Assembly (NCBI RefSeq): GCF_963678975.1
Contig: NC_089279.1
Span: 29,737,525-29,801,524 of the forward strand
From: Dysidea avara
Taxonomy: Eukaryota > Porifera > Demospongiae > Dictyoceratida > Dysideidae
Direction: 5' to 3'
Length of the DNA stretch: 64,000 bases
Numbering within the stretch: the first letter of the stretch is position 1; the number at the start of each line of letters is the position of its first letter. The notes under the pieces were generated by a model. It was not told the origin of the DNA and made no database searches. It saw nothing but the letters and a program-made list of their open reading frames with translations. This document shows positions 35,707 through 50,505 of the stretch, piece after piece. Both the position numbers and the translations under genes were made by a program.

Positions 35707-36682
35707 CAGTCTCGTACAATGACATTTTAGAAATCAACAAAATAATACGGATTTTATTTCATATACAATTTTCGGCAATCATATCACTTATAAGTTCATG
35801 TCAATCTATTTTGTATTCATCTCATTTTTTAATTCATTTTAACAAATCATTTCATCAAATGTATATATGAAATGTGACAGATGAAACAAGTAAGGATTAA
35901 GGACACCTTATGACCAACCAAAGTGATCAGTTTACTTGCTAAGATAATTTTGGAACATTACCAAGTCTCCAGATTACGCAGGTGTCCTCATCCTGATTAA
36001 CAGGATCCACTGTAGTTAGTCTAACCACAAACTCACAATGTGTACCACAGCTGTTCATTAGGTAATTAAAACACACACACACTAAAGAAGAAACACAGGG
36101 AAATGGCTTAGAATTGCAACAGCAAAATAATGTACCTGCTATCATTGTTTACTTATATTGTTAAAACAAGTTACCGTATAGTCTAAATATTTCGAGGAGC
36201 AAATTTTTTGAGGTTAAACAATGTTGCTAAAAATAAATTTTTCGTGGATTTGCAAACACTCCCAAAATGTATTAGATTATATGGAGGTCTAAATATTTCA
36301 AGGATAAATTTTTGCTGTAACCCTTAAAATTGCAAAATCAGCAAAAATTGCACCTCCCTCGAAATATTTAGGTTATATGGTAGTTCATTGCTTGGTTTTA
36401 AACTTGACATATCAAAAAAAAAAATAACAGTACGTGTATTCACACTTTAAGCACCATGTAAACTACATCAGCAAGCATAAAGTTTACATACTCTTGTTGA
36501 CAAAAGGAAATGTTTAATATATTATAGCCTTTGAGGATGCAAATATGACTGGTATTGCTTTAAACATAATGAGGAAATGTTGCAACCAATTTGTGTTTGT
36601 CAATAATAATTGTTAGCAACCAACTAAAGATATAAATATAACAGTTAATCTTGGTAGCAAATTAAAATAATACACTTTACAG
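35707..36682. other. B3-D3 spacer with TA-flanked MITE
   Basis: B 3' flank, MITE at 36174-36380, then conserved noncoding sequence. No gene seen. Confidence 0.6.
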
Positions 36683-38196
36683 TTAATGTCCACCAAGCTG
36701 TTGTCCAGCTCCCCAATTGTGCCTGTTGTCATCTCCGGGACGTCGGCTGTGGAGCTGACACTCCTCCACGATGGCTTGGAAAATATTTATATCTAGAATA
36801 TTAGAATAATACTTTATACACAGCATACCACAAATCTGTTGATATTGCTAAGCACAAATGTGTGACATATGATGCATGTGAGTATTTTCTAAGTTTGTTC
36901 TTACAATATTTCAGGAGTGTGTAACAGTTCCCTTCCTCCATACTCCTCAGGGTAACGATACTTCAGGAAATAGTAGAGATGCCCCACTAATATGCCAATC
37001 AGCTCGTTCACTCCACTGTGAACATGAAAACAGAAAATTACAGGACATCCTAAACTGCACACGATCACTGCATACATAAACATTTAAGTAGGTCCCACAA
37101 ATTAGCAAATTTCATTGTCACAAATTTTTGCATCAAGGATACCTCTGAATGAAAATTGATGTATGTATGACTTATACATGGTGGAAGGATCAGTTCTTTA
37201 ATTATATATGATAGAAACAAAGGGATGATTGTTATTCATGCAGAACTACATTCACTTGTGAAGCTGATTAGTACAGAACACAGAATAACAAGTAATAAGG
37301 ACAAAAGTCTTAGCCAAAAAAAGCTTGCAAAAAAAAACTTATACGTATGACTTTTAAAAACTAATTTAAAACTGGTGTTTCCATTGTAAAGATGCAGATA
37401 TTAGTACCTAGTGTGACAGCCCCTTCGCAAAAGTAAGGGTCTAGTGAAACAAAAATACCACATCACTTCAAAAGGAATTCAATTAGACATTGTATGTAAC
37501 TGCTGGTTACGTCAGCTGATACCTTTACTTTTTGCAAAGGGGTGGGTAGTACCAGACTAGTAAGTCCTATGGATGAAATTCTCAGCAAAAAACAAAAGCT
37601 TTCATGTGTTGAAAATTCAAACATCTGCTTGTAACCAAATAGACCCTTAACAAATAATTAAAATAACAACAATTCCCCATACAAACAAATCAAGGTACTT
37701 ATCCTCCTCGTAGGATGAAATTCAATCCAGCAAACACCCATGGTAAATACATTGCCTGAAATAGTAACCCGACATGTTAAGACAGTCTTATTAACCAGTG
37801 CAATGTTTGTATTTGGCCATTGAAATTATATTTTTGAATCATACGCCTATACACAATCTATGTAAATTTTATACAGAGTAATTCTTACAATATCTCTATC
37901 CCAAACACCAACCTGATTGTATTCTTATTGGAGAAATATCTTGATTTTAGAGATACAAACAAATGTATAGTTGTATGCAAATGGGACACCAAATTATTTT
38001 ACACAAGTATCTGATAATCAAGACGTTCCCCTTTAGGGGTTCAAGTACAGCACAACAATGTAATTATTACACAATCTTACAATACAACATTTTGTAGTAC
38101 CTTAAATCTCATTCCAAACCAGAATGACACAATGACATCAGCATTAAGTTGACACCACACATACATGACACTCAAAATCAGCTACTCCATCAACAA
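36683..38196 (-). pseudogene. DERL1-like: D3: decayed Derlin 3' fragment
   Basis: Exon-equivalents 38101-38196, 37703-37755, 36905-37015 and 36683-36792. Lesions: in-frame TAG after LLME in the first; the donor after the second is AT in place of GT (forward ACTTATCC for ACTTACCC); the last exon lost 9 nt (SGFG region) and 11 nt, which shifts the frame before the p97-binding tail. The third exon (LIGILVGHLYYFLKYRYPEE) is intact. The same lesions occur in D4 and D5, so they arose before those copies were made. Confidence 0.8.
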
Positions 38197-39604
38197 CTAC
38201 ACAGACAAAATTGAAAAATAAATTCCCCTTCACTGGTTAGGGAAACACCTAGACAATAAGATCTCCTTTAGGGATTTTTCTTTGCAAAGAAAGAGAGGCG
38301 GGGCTCAGCATTGGGACACTCCTCTACTGGCAGGGAAAACCTGGGACACTGGAACCTGTCCTAATGGGTTTCCCCTTATATACACCCAACCTCCACATGT
38401 ATCTCTATTATCAGCAAAAATGCATACGTCAAAACTACTTGGGTCCCATGTGACAAAGCAAAGACATTCTTCTGGAGGAGTGCACATAACATAATTTTCA
38501 GTTCTATTAATGAAAAAGAAGCACATGATATGTGTGAAGATGTTAGTATGACATACTTTATGAACAAGAGACTAGAAGTTGTACCAGAATCTTACAATTT
38601 CTTACACATACACATGACTACCTAATTTTGAACTAACATTTTAAAGACGGAACACTTTGTCCTATATAGATTTGCTTTGGTACTTTTGTAGTAAATATGA
38701 ATGATTTAAAATAATGCATGTCTTCATATCAGTGTTTGCACGGCCATATATGTAGTAAGTAGCCATAACTTATTTCAATGTAACATCACTTATCAGCTAT
38801 CTCATAAACAAGACCACCTCATTGTAGTGACCGTATCTAGCAGATCCCAAACATAACAATTGACTCACACAAGTGTATATACACACATAAATGACATTTT
38901 TTTTGCAATTGTAAAAATGACTTTTGGTATATAGAAGAAAATTTATCATCCCTGCTCGGTCATTAGTGAATTACTTTTATATATTTATACTTTGGAACCA
39001 AGAACAAGCGTCACTGGAATTAGCAAGGTGTCCAAATTTCAAGCATTGTATTGATGTCTTTGTCATTATGTTAAAATTTATACTCTCATGCTAACAAAAA
39101 GAGTATTCTATCTGCACTACATACATCCTAAAATGCAGTTGCAAGAATCAACTACCCTATTGAAGATCACAGATCACAGCTGTTGTGGCTCTCCTGGCAC
39201 ATGCCTAGACTACATGTTGCTGGGGATCAAGTCACCACTGGGTCTGGGATTTTTTCCTGCATTCTTCAACATCTCAGTAACATGTTTCTGACTCCCTGTA
39301 TTCACAGGCTTTAGCCTTATCAAAGGTCACTAGTGGGATAGCATTTAGTTTGCAGAAATGTCGGTACGAGGCTGTAAATAAGGCTAAAAAAATTCAGTGT
39401 CTTTGCTGCAGCCCCTCCCATTTTGTAAATTGTGTGCTTTGTAAGGGGAATCCCTAAAAGGTATTGGTGCATGTTTTGTTCAGCCAAGTAGCTATATACA
39501 CCAACGAAATTATCTTGTTATTGTTGATGGAAATATTCCTCCTGAGTCCTGACTTAAGTTGGAATCGAGTGGTTAATTCATGGAATTGAATTAACAAATT
39601 CATT
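38197..39604. other. D3-A5 spacer, noncoding
   Basis: Contains the GC-richer module (about 38270-38380) and sequence shared with the A1-A2 spacer. Several overlapping open frames (38282-38567, 39088-39291) are identical in the next two units only because the DNA is nearly identical; they are not kept in D2-A4 or A1-A2, so I do not call them genes. Confidence 0.6.
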
Positions 39605-39825
39605 TTCCCAGAAGGAATTAGTATTTAGCAACAGAGGATGTGGATACTAAAATGGTGGAATTAATAATTTTAAAAACATAAACTGATGTTTACATTGCTG
39701 TTTAGAAATTCCCCTTCTTGTAACATGACTGGAATACAACCAATCATGGTTCCCATGTACTAGATCCCAAATTTCAACATAGTTCTGATCATGTTGCAAA
39801 ATGCACAGTTGAAAGAGCATAAAAG
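39605..39825 (+). promoter_or_regulatory. Promoter module of gene A5, altered TATA
   Basis: TTCCCAGAA 39605-39613, TGTTTAC 39687-39693, kappaB-like GGGGAATTTC (reverse strand, 39705-39714). The TATA box reads CATAAAAG (39818-39825), a change shared with A6 and A7. Confidence 0.6.
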
Positions 39826-39910
39826 AACTGCAGATACTTGAAAATTTCAGTTGAGAGCGAATCAGAGTTGAGACCAAAAAGATCTGTTATCAAAGAGAAG
39901 AGACCTGAAA

Positions 39911-40745
39911 ATGATTAGGATCAATATCATTATAGGATTTGTAGCTTTGGTGCTTGTGATGGGAGGTCAAGCAGTTCCTGTTAACAGTGATTCAACTGAA
40001 CAGAAAACAACAATTCCCACCTCTGACATCAGTGGACTACGTGAAAATGCAAAATTGCAGATTTTCAAAATACTGCAACAAATTACACGTCTGCAGTTGG
40101 CTAAAGTACGTAGGTAGCTACATACATCTATGTACAAACACTAGTTATAGTTTAAGGTAATACTATGACAATTATCATTGCTTTGTATTGTTTTATAGAA
40201 TGAAACATATGACATATTTCACCAAATCTGCTACGAACGCTACAACACAATGTGTGAAGTTGTAAGTTGAGAATCTCTTGTACATAGATAACATACACAG
40301 TCACAGACATGCATGGATACACACACACACACGTACACAAACAAGATACACAATAATGTTACTGTTCTCTTACACTTGTAGGATATCAATACCATCAGGG
40401 ATGATGTCACATCACTAACACAACTACTCCCTGTTATTCAACATCTTGCTAACAATGAGACTGATGAATATATCATTACTAAATACAGTGAAATGATCAA
40501 ATTCATGGAGAGCAGTATTTCAGCCCTTAACAATCTGGTAAGTTCAGCACAGAGACACACTAAAAATATTGATCACACTTCTCCACACACTCTAGATTAG
40601 AGCATTGGACAGTAAGGATACTGTACCAGCAGCTACAACAGAAAATCAACGATACGAAAATCTCGATAAATTTGTGAAGCTGAGTATGCTCAAGTTGCAG
40701 GTGGAATTGACCTTTAGAGATCTTGAACATCTCCCAGTCAACTAA
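39911..40745 (+). CDS. A5: secreted four-exon helical protein, type A
   Basis: Exons 39911-40105, 40199-40261, 40382-40537 and 40596-40745; 187 aa; splice sites intact. Exon 1 protein is identical to A6 and A7. The helix reads GLRENAKLQIFKILQQITRL. Exon 2 begins NETYDIFHQICYERYNTMC. Confidence 0.8.
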
Positions 40746-42364
40746 CAGTCTTGTAGAATATAACTGGCATCTTAGTAATATGTATTAAAATTTAACTTAA
40801 TTAGTATACGACATAATAATTTTTTCTGTGTAGCTATACTTTTGGCACTTGTATCACTTATTAATTAAAAGCAGTTTATTTTAATTGATACTTGTTTGAG
40901 AGGAGGGCTATAGGTTGAATGTTGTGGAGATAGTATCACTGTTGCATGGTATTGCCCATTTGCTTTACCAGTTGACAGTTACAATTTACATGTATGCAGG
41001 AGGACAGTATCTTTTGCAAGTATCATTGATACTGTGAATTTTTTTATCATGGCTATCATCCAGTTAAGGACAAAATTACTCATGAAAACTATAGCATTAT
41101 ACAGTGTACCAGTCTGTTTTACATGTAGCTATACAAGAGGTCTACATGTAGTCTGATATATTTTGGGATTGTTTACAAATCAGCAAAAAATAATTTAAAT
41201 TAGGTAACATTGCTCAACCGCAAAAATTTTTCTCCCTTGAAATATTTAGGTTATAATTATATGGCACACAATGGAAGGATAGAATCTACTGCAACTACTG
41301 TGAAGATCTTCCTGCTAAGGACAAATCATGAAATTGTCATGTAGCAATCAAGCAGTGTTACTGATACACCATATACTAGTCTCAAAGGATCAACAGAACT
41401 ACATAACAAATCGTTGAAACTATAGAGGATTTTCCCTCACTAATAGGGATAGTACCAATATGTTTTAGAGGTATATTCTTTCACAGAATATACAAATGAC
41501 AAAAGGGGAGGGGCTGTACAGTGGGACACTCCTTCTTTGGTAAGGAAAACCAGATCAGTTTTAGGGGATTCCCTATACAACTGACCTTCATAAGTTACAG
41601 TTCAGACACAACAATTTTTGAAGTTCCCAAATGACCAACACTGTAGTATGTTCTACAAAGCGAGCAATGACAGATGTTACCTGCCGTATCTCTTAGTACA
41701 ACTGTATAATGTATGTATTGTAGAGACCATTGTGGGTAGGAGCATTGTCATCTTGTATGTACTACATGTTTATAGACTAGTCAAGGCTGGGTATGTAATA
41801 CTCACTAACAATGAGTTTTCTATTGGGTTCTGCGAATCGCAATAAAATTAAAAAGCTGACAACACTGAATGAATGATTATATGTATTAACAATCTGGACT
41901 TTAATTCTCTGCAGCTTTATCTTGTTTCTTACATGATTTACATACCACTACTGCTTTACACATATGGTAATGGACTAACAACGATCAATTGAGATACACA
42001 CCCCATATGTAAACAATATTAAAACCACATCCCAATATTATTCTTACAAAATCAAAACAATGAGTCATCAACAAAGTGCCATCTTCATGAAGAGTATACA
42101 GGCTCTAAACATAATCTACATATATACTGTAGTTATGGAACGCCAATGTGAACAAAAATCCATTATACATATCGCACACTGTTCAATTCACCAGTGCTTC
42201 ATTTTCACTTCTTCTTTCAATGTATTATATTACTAAGGGAATTAGTTTGATGTGATATATAGAGCTACATACTCAGAGCTGCATCTTTTAGAGCTACATT
42301 TGTAGAATTATTGTGCTGCTAAGCACTGCGCAATCTTCAAAAATTATTAAAGTTCCTATACTAG
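40746..42364. other. A5-B4 spacer, noncoding
   Basis: Common spacer, but with a tract (about 41930-42030) closer to the A2-B1 spacer than to its neighbours, and without the extra CTATGGA of A4-B3 and A6-B5. The frame 41618-41845 is not conserved. Confidence 0.6.
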
Positions 42365-42478
42365 TATCAGAATGATGTGATAAAATTGTTGGTGATTTTA
42401 ATACCGGATTTGAGGGTAACTTGATACTAACCACAAACCACAATTTATACAACCAACAAGTTGTTCCTCACAACTCAA
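42365..42478. promoter_or_regulatory. Distal conserved block, tandem RUNX-type sites, upstream of B4
   Basis: AACCACAAACCACA at 42429-42442. Confidence 0.5.
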
Positions 42479-42740
42479 CTACATAGAGGATAATTAAATC
42501 ACTTAAATGCTGCACTATTTTTTATAAGTGTGTCTTGTTAGGTGTTGCAACTATATACTACTTGCTTTACAGACCATCTATGGTTTCAAGTGGTCAATTT
42601 TGACAAAACAGATATAAACCTGCAATGTGTGCAATACTAGTACTGCAGTTCAAAGCTGCACATTAGTTAAGCTGCAATGGGCTTTAACTATTTGCTAGTC
42701 ATTCCATGAACTTATGTAAATACACAAAAGCTAATTCTCT

Positions 42741-42944
42741 TTCCCAGAAGGAATAAATATTTAGCAAGAGAGGATGTTAGTTGACATTGTGGTAGGAATT
42801 AAATTGTTTACATTGACCTTTAGAAAAATTCCCCTTCCTGTGAAATGTAACTTATTAACTTCCCCATATCATTATAGACCAGATCCCAAATTCTAATATA
42901 GTTCTGACCATATTACAAAATATGCTGTTGAAATAGTATAAAAG
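42741..42944 (+). promoter_or_regulatory. Promoter module of gene B4
   Basis: TTCCCAGAA 42741-42749 and TATAAAAG 42937-42944, with TGTTTAC between them. Confidence 0.6.
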
Positions 42945-43038
42945 CTTAAGATTTCTTAACTTGTTAGTTAAAAGCAAAATCAGCGACAAGAATATCTAGC
43001 TTAAAAAATTTGTTATCAATTTCTACTGTAATATCACT

Positions 43039-43822
43039 ATGGAGATTCAGAAAATGATGATTGTTTTAGTAGTAGTAGCAGCAGTTATATTGGATACACA
43101 AGCAGCTCCAACTGTCTCTACAGATGAACTTCAAAGATTACGATTGATTGCAGAAACACAAGTTCTCAGTTCACTCCAAGAAATCATAGCTCTAGAGAAA
43201 TACACAGTGAGTACACATCTATACACTAACAATATGTAGTAATAGCTTAAATGAAGTATGATTGTCTAATTAGCTATTGTTTTATTAATAGAATGAAAAA
43301 TATGACTCGCCTAATGAAGATTGCTATGTACGCTTTGAGCCAACCAATAATGCTGTGAGTTGTTAGATATTGACAGATACACACACTATACTAAATGTGC
43401 ACGTACACACGTACAGTGTACACAATGTTAGTTACTATTCTCTTACGCTTGTAGGATATCAATACCATTAGGGATGACGTCACATCACTAACACAACTAC
43501 TCCCTGTTATTCAACATCTTGCTGACAAGGAGACTGATGAATATACAATCACCAAATACAATGAAATTATCAAGTTCATGAAGACTAGTATTACAGCCCT
43601 TAACAACCTGGTAAGTTCAACACCTGGACACACTAATACATACTTGTCATCATGCTTCTCCACACATTTTAGATTAGAGCTTCAGGCAGCACAGATACTG
43701 CACTAGCAGCTACAACAGATAACCAACAATGTGAAGAACATGACAATGTAGTGAAAATGAGCTCCCTCAAGTTACAAATGCAATTGACTTTCCAAGATCT
43801 TCAACTTCTCCAGATCAACTAA
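43039..43822 (+). CDS. B4: secreted four-exon helical protein, type B
   Basis: Exons 43039-43206, 43292-43354, 43455-43610 and 43673-43822; 178 aa; splice sites intact. Protein looks identical to B3; the DNA differs at only a few sites. Confidence 0.8.
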
Positions 43823-44801
43823 CAGTCTCGTACAATGACATTTTAGAAATCAACAAAATAATACGGATTTTATTTCATATACAATTTTCGGCAATCATAT
43901 CACTTATAAGTTCATGTCAATCTATTTTGTATTCATCTCATTTTTTAATTCATTTTAACAAATCATTTCATCAAATGTATATATGAAATGTGACAGATGT
44001 AACAAGTAAGGATTAAGGACACCTTATGACCAACCAAAGTGATCAGTTTACTTGCTAAGATAATTTTGGAACATTACCAAGTCTCCAGATTACGCAGGTG
44101 TCCTCATCCTGATTAACAGGATCCACTGTAGTTAGTCTAACCACAAACTCACAATGTGTGCCACAGCTGTTCATTAGGTAATTAAAACACACACACACAC
44201 TAAAGAAGAAACACAGGGAAATGGCTTAGAATTGCAACAGCAAAATAATGTACCTGCTATCATTGTTTACTTATATTGTTAAAACAAGTTACCGTATAGT
44301 CTAAATATTTCGAGGAGCAAATTTTTTGAGGTTAAACAATGTTGCTAAAAATAAATTTTTCGTGGATTTGCAAACACTCCCAAAATGTATTAGATTATAT
44401 GGAGGTCTAAATATTTCAAGGATAAATTTTTGCTGTAACCCTTAAAATTGCAAAATCAGCAAAAATTGCACCTCCCTCGAAATATTTAGGTTATATGGTA
44501 GTTCATTGCTTGGTTTTAAACTTGACATATCAAAAAAAAAAAATAACAGTACGTGTATTCACACTTTAAGCACCATGTAAACTACATCAGCAAGCATAAA
44601 GTTTACATACTCTTGTTGACAAAAGGAAATGTTTAATATATTATAGCCTTTGAGGATGCAAATATGACTGGTATTGCTTTAAACATAATGAGGAAATGTT
44701 GCAACCAATTTGTGTTTGTCAATAATAATTGTTAGCAACCAACTAAAGATATAAATATAACAGTTAATCTTGGTAGCAAATTAAAATAATACACTTTACA
44801 G
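43823..44801. other. B4-D4 spacer with TA-flanked MITE
   Basis: Nearly identical to B3-D3; MITE at 44292-44498. No gene seen. Confidence 0.6.
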
Positions 44802-46315
44802 TTAATGTCCACCAAGCTGTTGTCCAGCTCCCCAATTGTGCCTGTTGTCATCTCCGGGACGTCGGCTGTGGAGCTGACACTCCTCCACGATGGCTTGGAA
44901 AATATTTATATCTAGAATATTAGAATAATACTTTATACACAGCATACCACAAAACAGTTGATATTGCTAAGCACAAATGTGTGACATATGATGCATGTGA
45001 GTATTTTCTAAGTTTGTTCTTACAATATTTCAGGAGTGTGTAACAGTTCCCTTCCTCCATACTCCTCAGGGTAACGATACTTCAGGAAATAGTAGAGATG
45101 CCCCACTAATATGCCAATCAGCTCGTTCACTCCACTGTGAACATGAAAACAGAAAATTACAGGACATCCTAAACTGCACACGATCACTGCATACATAAAC
45201 ATTTAAGTAGGTCCCACAAATTAGCAAATTTCATTGTCACAAATTTTTGCATCAAGGATACCTCTGAATGAAAATTGATGTATGTATGACTTATACATGG
45301 TGGAAGGATCAGTTCTTTAATTATATATGATAGAAACAAAGGGATGATTGTTATTCATGCAGAACTACATTCACTTGTGAAGCTGATTAGTACAGAACAC
45401 AGAATAACAAGTAATAAGGACAAAAGTCTTAGCCAAAAAAAGCTTGCAAAAAAAAACTTATACGTATGACTTTTAAAAACTAATTTAAAACTGGTGTTTC
45501 CATTGTAAAGATGCAGATATTAGTACCTAGTGTGACAGCCCCTTCGCAAAAGTAAGGGTCTAGTAAAACAAAAATACCACATCACTTCAAAAGGAATTCA
45601 ATTAGACATTGTATGTAACTGCTGGTTACGTCAGCTTATACCTTTACTTTTTGCAAAGGGGTGGGTAGTACCAGACTAGTAAGTCCTATGGATGAAATTC
45701 TCAGCAAAAAACAAAAGCTTTCATGTGTTGAAAATTCAAACATCTGCTTGTAACCAAATAGACCCTTAACAAATAATTAAAATAACAACAATTCCCCATA
45801 CAAACAAATCAAGGTACTTATCCTCCTCGTAGGATGAAATTCAATCCAGCAAACACCCATGGTAAATACATTGCCTGAAATAGTAACCCGACATGTTAAG
45901 ACAGTCTTATTAACCAGTGCAATGTTTGTATTTGGCCATTGAAATTATATTTTTGAATCATACGCCTATACACAATCTATGTAAATTTTATACAGAGTAA
46001 TTCTTACAATATCTCTATCCCAAACACCAACCTGATTGTATTCTTATTGGAGAAATATCTTGATTTTAGAGATACAAACAAATGTATAGTTGTATGCAAA
46101 TGGGACACCAAATTATTTTACACAAGTATCTGATAATCAAGACGTCCCCCTTTAGGGGTTCAAGTACAGCACAACAATGTAATTATTACACAATCTTACA
46201 ATACAACATTTTGTAGTACCTTAAATCTCATTCCAAACCAGAATGACACAATGACATCAGCATTAAGTTGACACCACACATACATGACACTCAAAATCAG
46301 CTACTCCATCAACAA
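44802..46315 (-). pseudogene. DERL1-like: D4: decayed Derlin 3' fragment
   Basis: Exon-equivalents 46220-46315, 45822-45874, 45024-45134 and 44802-44911. Same stop, donor loss and last-exon deletions as D3. Confidence 0.8.
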
Positions 46316-47723
46316 CTACACAGACAAAATTGAAAAATAAATTCCCCTTCACTGGTTAGGGAAACACCTAGACAATAAGATCTCCTTTAGGGATTTTTCT
46401 TTGCAAAGAAAGAGAGGCGGGGCTCAGCATTGGGACACTCCTCTACTGGCAGGGAAAACCTGGGACACTGGAACCTGTCCTAATGGGTTTCCCCTTATAT
46501 ACACCCAACCTCCACATGTATCTCTATTATCAGCAAAAATGCATACGTCAAAACTACTTGGGTCCCATGTGACAAAGCAAAGACATTCTTCTGGAGGAGT
46601 GCACATAACATAATTTTCAGTTCTATTAATGAAAAAGAAGCACATGATATGTGTGAAGATGTTAGTATGACATACTTTATGAACAAGAGACTAGAAGTTG
46701 TACCAGAATCTTACAATTTCTTACACATACACATGACTACCTAATTTTGAACTAACATTTTAAAGACGGAACACTTTGTCCTATATAGATTTGCTTTGGT
46801 ACTTTTGTAGTAAATATGAATGATTTAAAATAATGCATGTCTTCATATCAGTGTTTGCACGGCCATATATGTAGTAAGTAGCCATAACTTATTTCAATGT
46901 AACATCACTTATCAGCTATCTCATAAACAAGACCACCTCATTGTAGTGACCGTATCTAGCAGATCCCAAACATAACAATTGACTCACACAAGTGTATATA
47001 CACACATAAATGACATTTTTTTTGCAATTGTAAAAATGACTTTTGGTATATAGAAGAAAATTTATCATCCCTGCTCGGTCATTAGTGAATTACTTTTATA
47101 TATTTATACTTTGGAACCAAGAACAAGCGTCACTGGAATTAGCAAGGTGTCCAAATTTCAAGCATTGTATTGATGTCTTTGTCATTATGTTAAAATTTAT
47201 ACTCTCATGCTAACAAAAAGAGTATTCTATCTGCACTACATACATCCTAAAATGCAGTTGCAAGAATCAACTACCCTATTGAAGATCACAGATCACAGCT
47301 GTTGTGGCTCTCCTGGCACATGCCTAGACTACATGTTGCTGGGGATCAAGTCACCACTGGGTCTGGGATTTTTTCCTGCATTCTTCAACATCTCAGTAAC
47401 ATGTTTCTGACTCCCTGTATTCACAGGCTTTAGCCTTATCAAAGGTCACTAGTGGGATAGCATTTAGTTTGCAGAAATGTCGGTACGAGGCTGTAAATAA
47501 GGCTAAAAAAATTCAGTGTCTTTGCTGCAGCCCCTCCCATTTTGTAAATTGTGTGCTTTGTAAGGGGAATCCCTAAAAGGTATTGGTGCATGTTTTGTTC
47601 AGCCAAGTAGCTATATACACCAACGAAATTATCTTGTTATTGTTGATGGAAATATTCCTCCTGAGTCCTGACTTAAGTTGGAATCGAGTGGTTAATTCAT
47701 GGAATTGAATTAACAAATTCATT
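46316..47723. other. D4-A6 spacer, noncoding
   Basis: Nearly identical to D3-A5. No gene seen. Confidence 0.6.
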
Positions 47724-47944
47724 TTCCCAGAAGGAATTAGTATTTAGCAACAGAGGATGTGGATACTAAAATGGTGGAATTAATAATTTTAAAAACATAA
47801 ACTGATGTTTACATTGCTGTTTAGAAATTCCCCTTCTTGTAACATGACTGGAATACAACCAATCATGGTTCCCATGTACTAGATCCCAAATTTCAACATA
47901 GTTCTGATCATGTTGCAAAATGCACAGTTGAAAGAGCATAAAAG
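47724..47944 (+). promoter_or_regulatory. Promoter module of gene A6, altered TATA
   Basis: TTCCCAGAA 47724-47732; CATAAAAG 47937-47944. Confidence 0.6.
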
Positions 47945-48029
47945 AACTGCAGATACTTGAAAATTTCAGTTGAGAGCGAATCAGAGTTGAGACCAAAAAG
48001 ATCTGTTATCAAAGCGAAGAGACCTGAAA

Positions 48030-48861
48030 ATGATTAGGATCAATATCATTATAGGATTTGTAGCTTTGGTGCTTGTGATGGGAGGTCAAGCAGTTCCTGT
48101 TAACAGTGATTCAACTGAACAGAAAACAACAATTCCCACCTCTGACATCAGTGGACTACGTGAAAATGCAAAATTGCAGATTTTCAAAATACTGCAACAA
48201 ATTACACGTCTGCAGTTGGCTAAAGTACGTAGGTAGCTACATACATCTATGTACAAACACTAGTTATAGTTTAAGGTAATACTATGACAATTATCATTGC
48301 TTTGTATTGTTTTATAGAATGAAACATATGACATATTTCACCAAATCTGCTACGAACGCTACAACACAATGTGTGAAGTTGTAAGTTGAGAATCTCTTGT
48401 ACATAGATAACATACACAGTCACAGACATGCATGGATACACACACACACACGTACACAAACAAGATACACAATAATGTTACTGTTCTCTTACACTTGTAG
48501 GATATCAATACCATCAGGGATGATGTCACATCACTAACACAACTACTCCCTGTTATTCAACATCTTGCTAACAATGAGACTGATGAATATATCATTACTA
48601 AATACAGTGAAATGATCAAATTCATGGAGAGCAGTGTTTCAGCCCTTAACAATCTGGTAAGTTCAACACAGAGACACACTAAAAATATTGATCACACTTC
48701 TCCACACACTCTAGATTAGAGCATTGGACAGTAAGGATACTGTACCAGCAGCTACAGAAAATCAACGATATGAAAATCTCGATAAATTTGTGAAGCTGAG
48801 TATGCTCAAGTTGCAAGTGGAATTGACCTTCAGAGATCTTGAACATCTCCCAGTCAACTAA
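48030..48861 (+). CDS. A6: secreted four-exon helical protein, type A
   Basis: Exons 48030-48224, 48318-48380, 48501-48656 and 48715-48861; 186 aa; splice sites intact. One Thr codon is deleted from the Thr-rich linker at the start of exon 4 (PAATENQRYE), and exon 3 has SSVSAL for SSISAL. Confidence 0.8.
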
Positions 48862-50505
48862 CAGTCTTGTAGAATATAACTGGCATCTTAGTAATATGTA
48901 TTAAAATTTAACTTGTTATAATTAGTATACGACATAATAATTTTTTCTGTGTAGCTATACTTTTCGCACTTGTATCACTTATTAATTAAAAGCAGTTTAT
49001 TTTAATCGATACTTGTTTGAGAAGAGGGCTATAGGTTGAATGTTGTGGAGATAGTATCACTGTTGTATGGTATTGCCCATTTGCTTTACCAGTTGACAGT
49101 TACAATTTACATGTATGCAGGAGGACAGTATCTTTTGCAAGTATCATTGATACTGTGAATTTTTTTATCATGGCTATCATCCAGTTAAGGACAAAATTAC
49201 TCATGAAAACTATAGCATTATACAGTGTACCAGTCTGTTTTATATGTAGCTATACAAGAGGTCTACATGTAGTCTGATATATTTTGGGATTGTTTGCAAA
49301 TCAGCAAAAAATAATTTAAATTAGGTAACATTGCTCAACCGCAAAAATTTTTCTCCCTTGAAATATTTAGGCTATATACGGCACACAATGGAAGGATAGA
49401 ATCTACTACAACTACTGTGAAGATCTTCCTGCTAAGGACAAATAATGAAATTGCCATGGAGCAAACAAGCAGTGTTACTTATATACCATATACTAGTCTC
49501 AAAGGATCAACAGAACTACATAACAAATCGTTGAAACTATAGAGGATTTTCCCTCACTAATAGGGATACTACCAATACGTTTTAGAGGTATATTCTTTCA
49601 CAGAATATACAAATGACAAAAGGGGAGGGGCTGTACAGTGGGGACACTCCTTCTTTGGTAGGGAAAACCAGATCAGTTTTAGGGGATTCCCTATACAACT
49701 GACCTTCATAAGTTACAGTTCAGACACAACAATTTTTGAAGTTCCCAAATGACCAACACTGTAGTATGTTCTACAAAGCAAGCAATGACAGATGTTACCT
49801 GCTGTATCTCTTAGTACAACTGTATAATGTATGTATTGCAGACTATTATAGAGACCATTGTGAATAGGAGCATTGTCATCTTTTATGTACTACATGTTTA
49901 TAGACTAGTCAAGGCTGGGTATGTAATACTCGCTAACAATGAGTTTTCTATTGGGTTCTGTGAATTGCAATAAAATTAAAAAGCTGACAACACTGAATGA
50001 ATGATTATATGTATTAACAATCTGGACTTTAATTCTCTACAGCTTTATCTTGTTTCTTACATGATTTACATACCACTACTGCTTTACACATATGGTAATG
50101 GACTATGGACTAACAACGATCAATTGAGATACACACCCCATATATGTAAACAATACTACAACCACATCCCAATATTATTCTTGCATAATCAAAACAATGA
50201 GTAGTACATCACCAAAGTGCCATCTTCATGAAGAGTATACAGGCTCTAAACATAATCTACATATATACTGTAGTTATGGAACGCCAATGTGAACAAAAAT
50301 CCATTATACATATCACACACTATTCAATTCACCAGTGCTTCATTTTCACTTCTTCTTTCAATGTATTATATTACTAAGGGAATTAGTTTGATGCGATATA
50401 TAGAGCTACATACTCAGAGCTACATCTTTTAGAGCTACATTTGTAGAATTATTGTGCTGCTAAGCACTGCGCAATCTTCAAAAATTATTAAGGTTCCTAT
50501 ACTAG
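48862..50505. other. A6-B5 spacer, noncoding
   Basis: Closest to the A4-B3 spacer (for example GACAAATAATGAAATTGCC then ATGGAGC, and GGACTATGGACTAAC), skipping over A5-B4. This pattern suggests exchange between units two apart. Confidence 0.6.
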